Positions 7,927 through 17,849 of a stretch of 64,000 nt of DNA are shown piece after piece. The first letter of the stretch is position 1. Every line of letters starts with the position of its first letter. The stretch is from Poteriospumella lacustris. Taxonomy: Eukaryota; Sar; Chrysophyceae; Chromulinales; Dinobryaceae. Both the position numbers and the translations under genes were made by a program. The stretch lies in assembly GCA_008000375.1 (NCBI GenBank), contig SMOI01000117.1, positions 33,584-97,583 of the forward strand, written 5' to 3'. The notes under the pieces were generated by a model. It searched no databases. It saw only the letters and a program-made list of their open reading frames with translations, and had not been told where the DNA came from.

Positions 7927-10900
7927 ATGAAAGGAACAAGAAAAGGTAGAATCGTCGACATGAAGGCCGGGTTTTGGAATTTGCTCAATGCCTTCCTGTT
8001 TGTCGTTCCCACGATGTACCTTGTGATTCTAATTTCATTGCCATTAAGTTTCAGTTTCTGCTATTTTTGGAATCCTGTCCCTGTTGGGGTGTATAAAGAA
8101 TGGCGTGGAATTGCTGTTAGCAACAACGGACAAGTTGTCTTGAGTGGTGCTTACAGTTCTTATATGTACTTGTCGGTGGATGGTGGAACAACATGGACGG
8201 AATTAATAAGTCTGGGGAAAAAGACATGGAATTGTTTGGCTGTGAGTAGTGCGGGTACGGTCCAAGTGGCTGGCTCTTCATACGACTCGACGTTTTTATA
8301 TCTCTCTGTTGATTCTGGATTGACATGGCGAACTATTACTAGCAAGAAGAGTTATTGGACTTCAATAACGATGAACAGCGCCGGAACAAAAATTCTTGCC
8401 TCAGAGGATGGGATTGTCTGGGTATCGTCCAACACGGGAGCATCTTGGAACTCTTCGTATCAGAGTATGGAGTCGTTGTCTTCCAATGATGCAGCAACGA
8501 CAGTTTTTGGTTGTGTGTCTTGGTCAACTAGGAAGTCGACCGATGGAGGTTTCACATGGTCGCCCTTATCGAAAACTTGCCACGCTGATTATACTGGCTC
8601 GTCTGCCCTAACTGTATCTGCTGACGGTCAAAAGGTCGTTTCAATTTATGGCACATTCCATGGCACAGATCCCAGCGAAATTTATAGATCAATTAATGGC
8701 GGTTCAACTTGGACGACAATTCGTAGAATAAAGGACAGGATAATGCTTCTTTCTGGTAGTAGTGATGGTAGCAAATTGGCTATCATTATTGGCTCAGGTA
8801 GATTGGAAACATCAATCAATGGTGGTTCCTCTTGGGTACGACAAAATTCAAGTGGAACGTCGCTTTGGTCAGCGTTGACTTACAGTGGGGATGGGAGCAA
8901 GTTGTTCTCAGTTTGGACAAAGGGCGGTGACTGTCTTGTAGTATCTCCAGATGACGGTGCATCCTGGACAAATTTACCTGTTGTTGCTGCTGCACCGTTT
9001 ACTGCAATTAGTGGGAGCAATGATGGATCATTTTACGTCGCGACAGAGGAATATGGTATTTATGTATCGACCGATGGCGGTACATCTTGGAAACACCTTA
9101 GATATGCTGGGAAAAACCCAAGTGTGGCTTGCAGTAAGAATTCCAGTACGATGGTTGTTGCAACCACGGACAACGGTGTAAGGATGTCGACAGATCTCGG
9201 ATTATCGTGGAAGTACCTATCGTATGGTGGAAGTAATGCAATCCAGGTTGCAGTTAGTGGTAATGGGACCGTTCAGATGCTGGCAACAAATCCTGGCTTC
9301 ATCTACATTTCCTTGAATAGAGGCACCACATGGGCTGCCAAGACTTCAACCTCAATTTCTTGGCAATCTATAGCATGTAACGAAGATGGATCGAAAGCAA
9401 TTGCAGCTCCAACGAGTGGCCTTTTGTATACCTCTTCTGATTTCGGTTCCACTTGGATATCTCGCTCAATACTTGGTTCTAAGTCATGGGCAGATGTCGC
9501 TATTAGTTCGTCTGGTGATACAGTCGTTGCCGTGGCAAAAAATAGCTTTATATACACATCATCGAATAGTGGGCAAACATGGGCTCAGCGAACATTTAAA
9601 GCTCAGAATTGGCGATCAGTGGCCTGCGATCGTGATTGTTCTCAAATAATCGCCGCCATAAATCCGGGAAGGATATATTTGTCTGTTGATAGTGGCATCA
9701 CGTGGGTAAGCTCTACTTATGAGTCGCAAGCTTGGTCTGGCTTGTTCATGAGTGCTGATGGGAGTCGAGTGGCCGGTGTGGTAAACGAAGGATTTGTGTA
9801 TGTGGGAACGCCTATGACTTCTTGTGGCCCCTCAAGTCAACCAACCAGCCAGCCTACTCGGCAACCATTCAACAAGCCGACCGGGCAACCAAGTCGCCAG
9901 CCAAGTTCCCAACCTACCAGACAGCCTTTCGCTCACCCGACAATGCAACCTTCCAGACAGCCCATCAGCCTACCATCGCGGATGCCTTCATCACAACCAA
10001 CATCACAACCGACGATGCAACCGATTTCGGTTCCTTCCGCAGCCCCGTCCCTCCAACCGTCCACTAAACCTTCATCGCAGCCGACTTCGTGGCCGTCCGG
10101 CTTACCGTCGTCACAACCTTCGTCAAGACCAACACGAACACCAACTTCGCAGCCATCCTTGTCTCCGTCCACGCAGCCGTCCTCAATGCCGACAAGATTT
10201 CCATCCGGTCAACCCTCGACGAAACCATCTGTTCAACCTTCTACTCTACCGTCTTCATCCCCAAGTTCTCGCCCATCAGCATCTCCTTCATCACAACCAA
10301 CCTTTGGTCCATCAACGGCACCATCAACGACACCGTCTGGTCAACCAACGCGCCAGCCGTCATCCCGGCCATCTTCAGACCCATCTTCGCTTCCCTCTGG
10401 CCAGCCTACCGTTACCCCTTCATCGTGTCCTTCCATTCAACCATCCGTGATTCCAACGTCTCAGCCATCTTATGCGCCGTCTGGGTTGCCTTCGAGTAAA
10501 CCATCGGCACAGCCATCTGATCAGCCGTCATCAATTCCAACTGTCAATCCGTCGTGTATTCCATCTTCTCAACCGACAACTCAACCTTCGCGTCATCCAA
10601 CCACACAGCCATCGTCCACTCCCACAAGCCATCCATCCATAATACCTACAAGTGTTCCAACGCCTGATCCAACCTCGCAACCGTCACAATCACCATCTGA
10701 TCAACCATCAACTAGTCCTTCCAGTCAGCCAACAGGGTATCCATCGCGGATTCCTAGTGGCCACCCTTCTTCGCGTCCATCACTACCACCCAGTGATCAA
10801 CCAACGGCAGTGCCATCTTTGCAGCCCGCTGGTAGTCCATCGCAACATCCTACTTCTCAACCAACATCGCATCCATCACAGACTCCGTCGACCTCGCCAA

Positions 10901-13900
10901 CGTCCGTGCCATCCACGTTTTCAACGAGTCATCCCTCAACGTCTCCGACAACGAATCCCGTAAGTCTGCCATCTTCACAACCGACACTGTCACCGACCAG
11001 TGTTCCCTCTCGTCAACCGTCCAATTCCCCAACAGGCTACCCTACGAATCAGCCGTCCAGTAACCCGTCATCGCAGCCATCTACTCAACCAACGCCACGA
11101 CCATCATCACAGCCATCCATCTCGCCGATCTCGTCGCCTTCGTCGCAGCCTTCATCACAGCCATCTGTGTCACCGAGCTCGTCGCCTTCGTTGCAGCCTT
11201 CATCGTGGCCTTCGCCGCAGCCATCTGTGTCTCCGAGTTCATTGCCTTCATGGCGGCCTTCATCGCAGCCATCTGTGTCTCCGAGTTCATTGCCTTCATG
11301 GCGGCCTTCATCGCAGCCATCTGTGTCTCCGAGTTCATTGCCTTCATGGCGGCCTTCATCGCAGCCATCTGTGTCTCCGAGTTCATTGCCTTCATGGCGG
11401 CCTTCATCGCAGCCATCTGTGTCTCCGAGTTCATTGCCTTCATGGCGGCCTTCATCGCAGCCATCTGTGTCTCCGAGTTCATTGCCTTCATGGCGGCCTT
11501 CATCGCAGCCATCTGTGTCGCCGAGTTCATTGCCTTCATGGCGGCCTTCATCGCAGCCATCTGTGTCGCCGAGTTCATTGCCTTCATGGCGGCCTTCATC
11601 GCAGCCATCTGTGTCGCCGAGTTCATTGCCTTCATGGCGGCCTTCATCGCAGCCATCTGTGTCGCCGAGTTCATTGCCTTCATGGCGGCCTTCATCGCAG
11701 CCATCTGTGTCGCCGAGTTCATTGCCTTCATGGCGGCCTTCATCGCAGCCATCCGTGTCGCCGAGTTCATTGCCTTCATGGCGGCCTTCATCGCAGCCAT
11801 CTGTGTCGCCGAGTTCATCGCCGTCGTCACAGCCATCTGTGTCGCCGAGTTCATTGCCTTCATGGCGGCCTTCATCACAGCCATCCGTGTCGCCGAGTTC
11901 ATTGCCTTCATGGTGGCCTTCATCACAGCCATCTGTGTCGCCGAGTTCATTGCCGTCGTCACAGCCATCTGTATCGCCGAGTTCATTGCCGTCGTCGCAG
12001 CCATCTGTGTCGCCGAGTTCATTGCCGTCGTCACAGCCTTTATTACAGCCTACTCTTCGCCCGTCGGCTTCTCATAGTATGTTGTCTACGTCCCCATCGA
12101 TCGAACCGTCTGTTGGTGCCTCCTTGGGTGATGTTGTTGGCAAAGCGGTTTCGCTGTTGCTTGCGTCGTTCAATGGCTCTTCCGTGTCGTATTCGGACGG
12201 GGTCACGAAAGTGTCTTTGTCAGTGCTTCGGCCTACGAACGCCACATCCAATGGTACATCGTCGCAGTTGTGTGTGGTCACCTTGCCAGGTAGCAGCACA
12301 TCATTAAGCATTAAACCGCCTTCTGGACGTGGAAGTAATGCTGCAGTCGTCGTCACAACAGCGGAGGTTGAGTCTAAGCATTTTACCTCATCCTTTACGG
12401 GTAATGCGTCGACGAATGCCACGTCGTCAACGGTCACTTTACCGTCGCCGGTACTCATGAGCAGTGTGATTACCATTCAAATGTCTACAATTTCGGCGAA
12501 CGGATCTCTATCGACAGTGAAAGTGCCGTTCTTTGAGGCAACATTGTCGGTAACTCGATCAAATAGGACAAAGACGAACATATTGGCTCACAACTGCACA
12601 GTCGGTGTGGTGGAAACAGTGTCGATTTACTGTGCGGACACGGGCATACGCATGAATTTGACGTGCTCGGGGCGGATGGCGGTCCATGTGGCGCGGCAAT
12701 GTCCGAAGCCACGGGCTGTATGTAGTGTAGTGGACCTCTCAAGTAGCCGCGTTGTGAGTAATGATTTCTGCCAGGCGTTGGATGTGGGGCCATCGGTGAT
12801 ATGCCGTTGCGGTGGATCTAGTAGCAACAGCTCCGCAGCAGTGGCGGCTGCTGGGCGAGTATCTGTGGGGGTGTTTCAGGTATATGGGGCAGGATCCTTT
12901 GCAGCGTCGATCACCATGGCGTCTGGTTTGTCGGCGTCGGATGTTGCGGCAAAGTCGGTGATGATCTTGTCGACCTTTGGCTGTGTCTGGGGTGTAGGGG
13001 TAGTGTTGTTTCTCATGTCGATACGTCGTGCGTCTTTCGCTCAACTGATAAACAAGCGGACGACAGAGTCAGTTCCCTCATCAAGTGTTGCGATGGTCAA
13101 GGAAATGCCCTTGTGGATCTTGGAGCCAGCGCTGCTGGCGGATTTGTTTCCACCATTCTTTCGGGATGACTTCGATGATGAGAAGCGTTCGGTGTCCCAA
13201 AATGGTTGGAAGGCTTGGTGGGAAGCGTGGAGAGGATGGTGGCGAGTGGTATCCACGTGTCACCCGTACGTTAGGATGGTTCGCATCATTGTCGGCAGCA
13301 GTTGGCATTGGAACCGTTCATCATGTATCAACAATGACAGCGATGTTGAAGAGGCAATGCTGGATGTGGTGCAAGCGTTGACATCGCTGACGATGGCTTG
13401 TGTATTGTTAGCGTTGCTGTATGACTATCAATATCCCGAGGACGATGGATCATGTACAGTCTGGACTACCCAAGCGTCATGCGAAACGCGAAAAATGTTG
13501 CTGGATCCTTTTCAGAGTCAGTGCCTGTGGCGACCGTTGTCAATATCTTCAGACGACGAAGTGGTCGTGCGGCAGATCGTTCATGGCGTGGTGGTGGAAT
13601 CGATGATTATTCGAGATACCACAACGGATGGCTCGACGTCACCGGATTGTATCTTCAATGGCTCCAACAGTTCGACCATCGCCTTTGTACTATCGTTTGT
13701 GATCACGTCCTTGTTTGCTGGTATCTTGAGACAGTGCCTTGATCGTTGTATGGCCGTGCTTACGGCGCGGCAGGCCGCGATAACCACCATGGCTTCTGCT
13801 GTTTCAAAAGAAAGCGAATCAAGGCCAACTGTGAGCGAAAGACGACAAATGGCTGTGTGGAGAGAAGAGATGACGGTGCGGATATACTCCACAGATGTCG

Positions 13901-15600
13901 AGCTATGGCGACACAATGGTCGCGGATGGAATCTAGACGCAGATACTGCACAAGCGAAGTCGATAGTTCACAAGCGTAGGCATGCGATCCACGCTCACGC
14001 CATCGTTACCGAAACGTCGCCAACGATGGTGACGGAGGATATTACACATATTGTGCGCAATCCCGAAGCGACCGATAATGTTTGCGGATTATCGAAGGGT
14101 GTCGATCCCCACTCAGTCACCGCAGCGGTCCTGAAGGTGCTGTGGTCGACGGTATCGTCAACGGACTATGTGGTGACGATGCTGCGTCTCGCAGTGGTCG
14201 ATGTCGTCGGCAGTCGTTATGGGTCACAAGCGAGACATGTTTGTCTGCTAGGACTATATCGCGCCTTCCCGGAAGTTGTATCTCTACGGCATCTATGGAT
14301 TTGGAAGTGTGTGGTGGCATTTATGCTGCTGGCATGTAATGCTGGCGCATTGTACTACATCGTCAGCAAGGCAGCAGTGCGTGGATACGGATGGCAAGTT
14401 TCGTTTCTCAAAATCGCGGCAGTAGAGCGGTTTTGTGATGTAGTCGTGTTACAATGTCTAGAGATCGCGTTGTTTGACTTTGGGCTGTGTTGGTTGGTGC
14501 GTGAGGAACTTCGAGCTGTGGTGATCGACATGGCGAAAGCGGTAGAAGGTAACGATTTTGTGCTGAACGAAACGGCGCAAGCGCGAAGACAACCGTTGCG
14601 AAGTGTTGCTAGTCAACGACTAAATGCGATTTCACTAGAAATGGCGAGGCAATGGCCCGGCTTATCCGAGAGTCAATGGGTGGAGGCGTTGTTTGCGATC
14701 ATGGAAACACAACCACTGCGACCGATGCTGTCCGAGAGACAAGGAACGCGACAGCGATTATTAGCGGTGCTGTCGCGTGGATCACTCGGAATCTGGGCAA
14801 TGGTCGTGTCTGTTAGTGCTCCATTGGCTTTAGCGTGGCTTATGTATGTGTACGAAGTGTATGTGGATGGATGGTTACGGTCATTGTCCTTGACGTATCG
14901 CGTCGTGGTGGCGTTGGTGATGGTGGGATTAGTAGTGTTGCTCATCTTGCCATGGCAGACGATCCTCTGCCGAGGTAAATCAATGGAAGGTATGACACTG
15001 TCGAAGGTAGCTCCGCTGCCCCCCAACGACAGCGGGCAACCTGGGAACGAGCGTTTGATGAGCGAATCTGAACCAGAGACAGAGGATGAGCTTCCATCTT
15101 TCGTGTGGACAGTGGGCAGTGAAGATGCAGACGAGAGTGCACCCAGCAGTTGGAGTCTCAGTGGTGGTAATATTAGTGAAGATGAAGGAAACAAATACAC
15201 TGTGCTGGCGAATGGTTTCTCTGGCAGCAGTCCAAATAGTTCACACCAATCAACGCTGTCGTTCGAACATCGCGATGCGTATGGCAGTATTAATGAAAGC
15301 GACGTATTTGGATCAGAGATATTTAAGGAGGACGATGAATACCTTGAAGAAGATGAGGTTGAGAAAGAGGAAGAATGTTACGAACATGGCGTTGGATCGT
15401 ATGACACCGTGGACGAGAGACTATTTACCATGAGTCAGTCGGATGCGAATTCAGATTGGATTATGGATGACGAATGGTCAACTTCTGGTCATTTGGTAGA
15501 GGTGGTCGTGGAGCCATGTGCACCCTCTGCTGAAGGGAAAGATGACGCAATGATGGATGAGTGGAGTCATACTGGCGATAACTTGGACAGCGATGCATAA
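7927..15600 (+). CDS. giant membrane protein: Asp-box repeats, PSQPS stalk, multi-TM region
   Basis: One uninterrupted exon of 2557 residues. A hydrophobic segment near residues 23-45 is a signal peptide or anchor. Residues 60-630 contain about 13 Asp-box (BNR) motifs of the form S-x-D-x-G-x-T-W, as in sialidase and sortilin propellers. Residues 633-1378 are PSxPSxQPS low-complexity repeats, probably an extended glycosylated stalk. A roughly 300-residue Ser/Thr/Val-rich ectodomain follows. I count seven hydrophobic segments, near 1677, 1811, 1916, 2122, 2173, 2289 and 2323, and then an acidic tail. The segment around FPPFFRDDFDDEKR and HPYVRMVRI, with a YPEDDGSC loop, recalls polycystin-like protist membrane proteins, but that is a weak inference. 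A surface or adhesion role is likely; the exact function is unknown. Confidence 0.8.
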   Translation: MKGTRKGRIVDMKAGFWNLLNAFLFVVPTMYLVILISLPLSFSFCYFWNPVPVGVYKEWRGIAVSNNGQVVLSGAYSSYMYLSVDGGTTWTELISLGKKTWNCLAVSSAGTVQVAGSSYDSTFLYLSVDSGLTWRTITSKKSYWTSITMNSAGTKILASEDGIVWVSSNTGASWNSSYQSMESLSSNDAATTVFGCVSWSTRKSTDGGFTWSPLSKTCHADYTGSSALTVSADGQKVVSIYGTFHGTDPSEIYRSINGGSTWTTIRRIKDRIMLLSGSSDGSKLAIIIGSGRLETSINGGSSWVRQNSSGTSLWSALTYSGDGSKLFSVWTKGGDCLVVSPDDGASWTNLPVVAAAPFTAISGSNDGSFYVATEEYGIYVSTDGGTSWKHLRYAGKNPSVACSKNSSTMVVATTDNGVRMSTDLGLSWKYLSYGGSNAIQVAVSGNGTVQMLATNPGFIYISLNRGTTWAAKTSTSISWQSIACNEDGSKAIAAPTSGLLYTSSDFGSTWISRSILGSKSWADVAISSSGDTVVAVAKNSFIYTSSNSGQTWAQRTFKAQNWRSVACDRDCSQIIAAINPGRIYLSVDSGITWVSSTYESQAWSGLFMSADGSRVAGVVNEGFVYVGTPMTSCGPSSQPTSQPTRQPFNKPTGQPSRQPSSQPTRQPFAHPTMQPSRQPISLPSRMPSSQPTSQPTMQPISVPSAAPSLQPSTKPSSQPTSWPSGLPSSQPSSRPTRTPTSQPSLSPSTQPSSMPTRFPSGQPSTKPSVQPSTLPSSSPSSRPSASPSSQPTFGPSTAPSTTPSGQPTRQPSSRPSSDPSSLPSGQPTVTPSSCPSIQPSVIPTSQPSYAPSGLPSSKPSAQPSDQPSSIPTVNPSCIPSSQPTTQPSRHPTTQPSSTPTSHPSIIPTSVPTPDPTSQPSQSPSDQPSTSPSSQPTGYPSRIPSGHPSSRPSLPPSDQPTAVPSLQPAGSPSQHPTSQPTSHPSQTPSTSPTSVPSTFSTSHPSTSPTTNPVSLPSSQPTLSPTSVPSRQPSNSPTGYPTNQPSSNPSSQPSTQPTPRPSSQPSISPISSPSSQPSSQPSVSPSSSPSLQPSSWPSPQPSVSPSSLPSWRPSSQPSVSPSSLPSWRPSSQPSVSPSSLPSWRPSSQPSVSPSSLPSWRPSSQPSVSPSSLPSWRPSSQPSVSPSSLPSWRPSSQPSVSPSSLPSWRPSSQPSVSPSSLPSWRPSSQPSVSPSSLPSWRPSSQPSVSPSSLPSWRPSSQPSVSPSSLPSWRPSSQPSVSPSSLPSWRPSSQPSVSPSSSPSSQPSVSPSSLPSWRPSSQPSVSPSSLPSWWPSSQPSVSPSSLPSSQPSVSPSSLPSSQPSVSPSSLPSSQPLLQPTLRPSASHSMLSTSPSIEPSVGASLGDVVGKAVSLLLASFNGSSVSYSDGVTKVSLSVLRPTNATSNGTSSQLCVVTLPGSSTSLSIKPPSGRGSNAAVVVTTAEVESKHFTSSFTGNASTNATSSTVTLPSPVLMSSVITIQMSTISANGSLSTVKVPFFEATLSVTRSNRTKTNILAHNCTVGVVETVSIYCADTGIRMNLTCSGRMAVHVARQCPKPRAVCSVVDLSSSRVVSNDFCQALDVGPSVICRCGGSSSNSSAAVAAAGRVSVGVFQVYGAGSFAASITMASGLSASDVAAKSVMILSTFGCVWGVGVVLFLMSIRRASFAQLINKRTTESVPSSSVAMVKEMPLWILEPALLADLFPPFFRDDFDDEKRSVSQNGWKAWWEAWRGWWRVVSTCHPYVRMVRIIVGSSWHWNRSSCINNDSDVEEAMLDVVQALTSLTMACVLLALLYDYQYPEDDGSCTVWTTQASCETRKMLLDPFQSQCLWRPLSISSDDEVVVRQIVHGVVVESMIIRDTTTDGSTSPDCIFNGSNSSTIAFVLSFVITSLFAGILRQCLDRCMAVLTARQAAITTMASAVSKESESRPTVSERRQMAVWREEMTVRIYSTDVELWRHNGRGWNLDADTAQAKSIVHKRRHAIHAHAIVTETSPTMVTEDITHIVRNPEATDNVCGLSKGVDPHSVTAAVLKVLWSTVSSTDYVVTMLRLAVVDVVGSRYGSQARHVCLLGLYRAFPEVVSLRHLWIWKCVVAFMLLACNAGALYYIVSKAAVRGYGWQVSFLKIAAVERFCDVVVLQCLEIALFDFGLCWLVREELRAVVIDMAKAVEGNDFVLNETAQARRQPLRSVASQRLNAISLEMARQWPGLSESQWVEALFAIMETQPLRPMLSERQGTRQRLLAVLSRGSLGIWAMVVSVSAPLALAWLMYVYEVYVDGWLRSLSLTYRVVVALVMVGLVVLLILPWQTILCRGKSMEGMTLSKVAPLPPNDSGQPGNERLMSESEPETEDELPSFVWTVGSEDADESAPSSWSLSGGNISEDEGNKYTVLANGFSGSSPNSSHQSTLSFEHRDAYGSINESDVFGSEIFKEDDEYLEEDEVEKEEECYEHGVGSYDTVDERLFTMSQSDANSDWIMDDEWSTSGHLVEVVVEPCAPSAEGKDDAMMDEWSHTGDNLDSDA
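11185..12040 (+). repeat. 48-bp tandem minisatellite inside the PSQPS stalk
   Basis: About 12 nearly identical 48-bp units (16 residues, PSWRPSSQPSVSPSSL) run from about 11245 to 11820, followed by shorter 36-bp or mixed variants to about 12040. Units up to about 11512 read GTGTCTCCG; later units read GTGTCGCCG. This is a sharp single-base switch that records the order of expansion. Units are multiples of 3, so copy-number change keeps the reading frame. Confidence 0.92.
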
Positions 15601-16323
15601 TTCGCTCGCCACTCTGTTAGTAATATGATCGTGGTATGTTAGTAATATGATGCATATGAGAGGGTACAGGCCTGGGGGTACAGGGGCGTTTATGAAGGAA
15701 ATTGAGACCCAAACTGTTAGGATTCGGGTATTATTAGTAAGGATCTTTCGTGAACACGAAACATGAAATTTTCCCAATGATAGAATAGTGCGGATTTGTG
15801 AAACCATGTTAGTAGTTCGCAAATCTGCTGTGTTAGTAATTTATCTTTGTTCTGCACGATGGAACCATCGTGGTGGACGAGGTGTATTTCCTGTTGTTTT
15901 AGCTGTGGCTTCTTTGTAGTTAGCTTTATGCATAGCCAACTTTTAAATTTCTGATATCCCTTTTTCACTCTGCGTAAATACCCACCGCGACAAGAAATTC
16001 GTGACTGCATAGCTGCTGATAGCGTTCATGGTGAAAAGAAGCGATTGGAGAATCTATACTTTGTTGGTGTGCACCCGCAGGAGAGAAGCTACACCAGCAG
16101 GAGAGAACGAGCATTCGTATCAATGTTCCGGCGAAGCACAAGGTAAATCCACCGGCGTATGGCACAGAAGTGATCACAGGAAGATACCTTCCGGAAACAC
16201 TTGCATCACCTAAAAATTCGGGTTTCCGGTTGGATAGTTCGAGGATACTAAAAGAATGAAATCTTTAAGTCAGTTAGTTGCCCTTGCATGACTTCCCTCA
16301 TTAGCTAACTCAGAAAAAATATT
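15601..16323. other. gene-free stretch between giant gene and LCMT1-like gene
   Basis: No credible ORF. Just after the stop codon, TGTTAGTAATATGAT occurs twice (about 15617 and 15638), and shorter TTAGTA motifs recur near 15733, 15808 and 15832. These are probably in the 3' UTR of the giant gene. The remainder shows nothing recognisable. Confidence 0.4.
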
Positions 16324-17475
16324 TTACTTGCGAATAGGGAACTGAACTAGCCTAACTCGTGGGTGCTGTTGAGGGTCATAGGTCATCATCGCACGGGTCA
16401 ATTCACGGAAACTGGCGTACTCCGTGGTGTACTGATCATTCACTTCAGATGCATCGTTTGTCTGCTGAGGAATACGAGCCGCGATAGTCAAAGTATAATG
16501 TGCCATAAGCATATTCCATTCCTCCACTTCATCCATGATCTCCAAATGGCTGATGCGATCTTTGTCAGCTTCGTCCAAAATGTTCTGATAGATGAACAGC
16601 ATATCTTGACTATGCGCTTCTGTCCAACCCGAATGCGACAAAAACCTTTCACATTGTGCTTCTGGAGTGGGGCAAGATTCAAATCCCGGCAACAAAAATC
16701 CCGCTTGGCGAAGGTTTCTGCGCATCATTTGCCCGTATGTGTCTTCAGGGTGCACCATGTCATAGGACATCCAAAGAGCCGGTGTCGATGGATCCAAAGC
16801 TTCGGAGAACAATGAAATTACGGCAGATGATTGATCAGAAGACAAGTAAACTAGGACGCATTCTGTGATAAACAATGTTGGGGAATGTGGAGAAAAGAGG
16901 CAGCCAGAGGATGAGAGCATCGCCTGCAGTGATGCAATGTCCCGCATATCACATCCAATCAACTGAACTGTACCCAAATTTTCGAAAACAGAACGCTCCT
17001 GGTCCAATGGGCTCCGAAAGGATGAAGAAGAGGGAAGTGCAGGCGCCATAAACAGTCCGTTTTCCTCGGCAAGGTCGGTCAACAACTTCTGAATTGCGGG
17101 GATTTTTCTGTAAACTGATGCTTTCTTGCTAATGACATCAGGGAAATCGACTTCAAATATTCTCAATGATTTTCGATGCTTCTCCAAAATTTCCAAGCCC
17201 AGAGGATCGTATCCAGACCCGAGAAAGACAACTTGGCGTCCGTGGCTACACGACGACGTGGCTTCCATAAAGTGCTCAATAGTTTGCTCCTGGCTCTTTA
17301 CTCTTGCATAGTATCCGCGATGCATCATTGCTGAACGTTTTTGAAACCTCGATGATGGCGATTCCAAATGTGATTTCATCGCTTCCGTGAAGGGACTCGA
17401 TATGTATCCCATCTTGCATGCACTTAGCTTGCAAGAAAAGGCATCCACTGCCGTGAATTTCGTTTTTTCATCCAT
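16324..17475 (-). CDS. LCMT1: leucine carboxyl methyltransferase (LCMT1/PPM1-like)
   Basis: It has 383 residues in a single exon. It is predicted to methylate the C-terminal leucine of the PP2A catalytic subunit using S-adenosylmethionine. The N-terminal MMHRGYYARVKSQ matches the family's NRGYYARV substrate-site motif. VVFLGSGYDPLGLEIL is the SAM-binding loop, FEVDFPDVI is the acidic strand after it, and TLFITECVLVYLS is the family's E-C-V-L-x-Y-L motif. It is slightly longer than animal LCMT1 (about 334). The last 73 codons exist as a second, broken copy at 7334-7552. Confidence 0.88.
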   Translation of the reverse strand: MDEKTKFTAVDAFSCKLSACKMGYISSPFTEAMKSHLESPSSRFQKRSAMMHRGYYARVKSQEQTIEHFMEATSSCSHGRQVVFLGSGYDPLGLEILEKHRKSLRIFEVDFPDVISKKASVYRKIPAIQKLLTDLAEENGLFMAPALPSSSSFRSPLDQERSVFENLGTVQLIGCDMRDIASLQAMLSSSGCLFSPHSPTLFITECVLVYLSSDQSSAVISLFSEALDPSTPALWMSYDMVHPEDTYGQMMRRNLRQAGFLLPGFESCPTPEAQCERFLSHSGWTEAHSQDMLFIYQNILDEADKDRISHLEIMDEVEEWNMLMAHYTLTIAARIPQQTNDASEVNDQYTTEYASFRELTRAMMTYDPQQHPRVRLVQFPIRK

Positions 17476-17849
17476 ATTTCAGTCAAAAGACGACAAAGTG
17501 AATCAATGATTAAGGGTCTCGAAACTACACTCGAAGGTATCAAACTGTGTTGTTTTGAACAAGTAACCAGTGAGAGAGGTCAGTCAATCAGCATGGAGCA
17601 TCTTTCCATATTGTTCGGCTTTTTAAGGACCTACTGCACAAAAACTACAAAGATAGCTGTAAAGTCCTTAAACCAGAAACGCCCCCGCCGATCAACCTCT
17701 TGTTACGTTGCCCACCCAGCGAAAACGAATGTTGTGAATATTTGCAAAGTCCAAATCGCATCTTCTCGGCGACTGGGAGGGAGAAATTGAATCTTCGTTC
17801 ATCCATCGACAATAAAACACGTTGAAACGTGTTTGTTCAACAACGTACG
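17476..17849. other. divergent promoter, LCMT1-like and GARP factor genes
   Basis: No gene. This 374-bp region separates two divergent starts and presumably contains both promoters. A C-rich GAAACGCCCCCGCCG stretch lies near 17686. Confidence 0.4.

Noticed and set aside
11081-12034. 317-codon ORF on the minus strand and 290-codon ORF in another plus frame within the repeat array
   Set aside because: They are by-products of a 48-bp repeat whose length is a multiple of three and lacks stops in several frames; the PSQPS frame continues through the whole 7.7-kb gene.
11185-12040. Regularly spaced repeats as a CRISPR array
   Set aside because: Units are contiguous, without unique spacers, coding, and in a eukaryotic nuclear gene.
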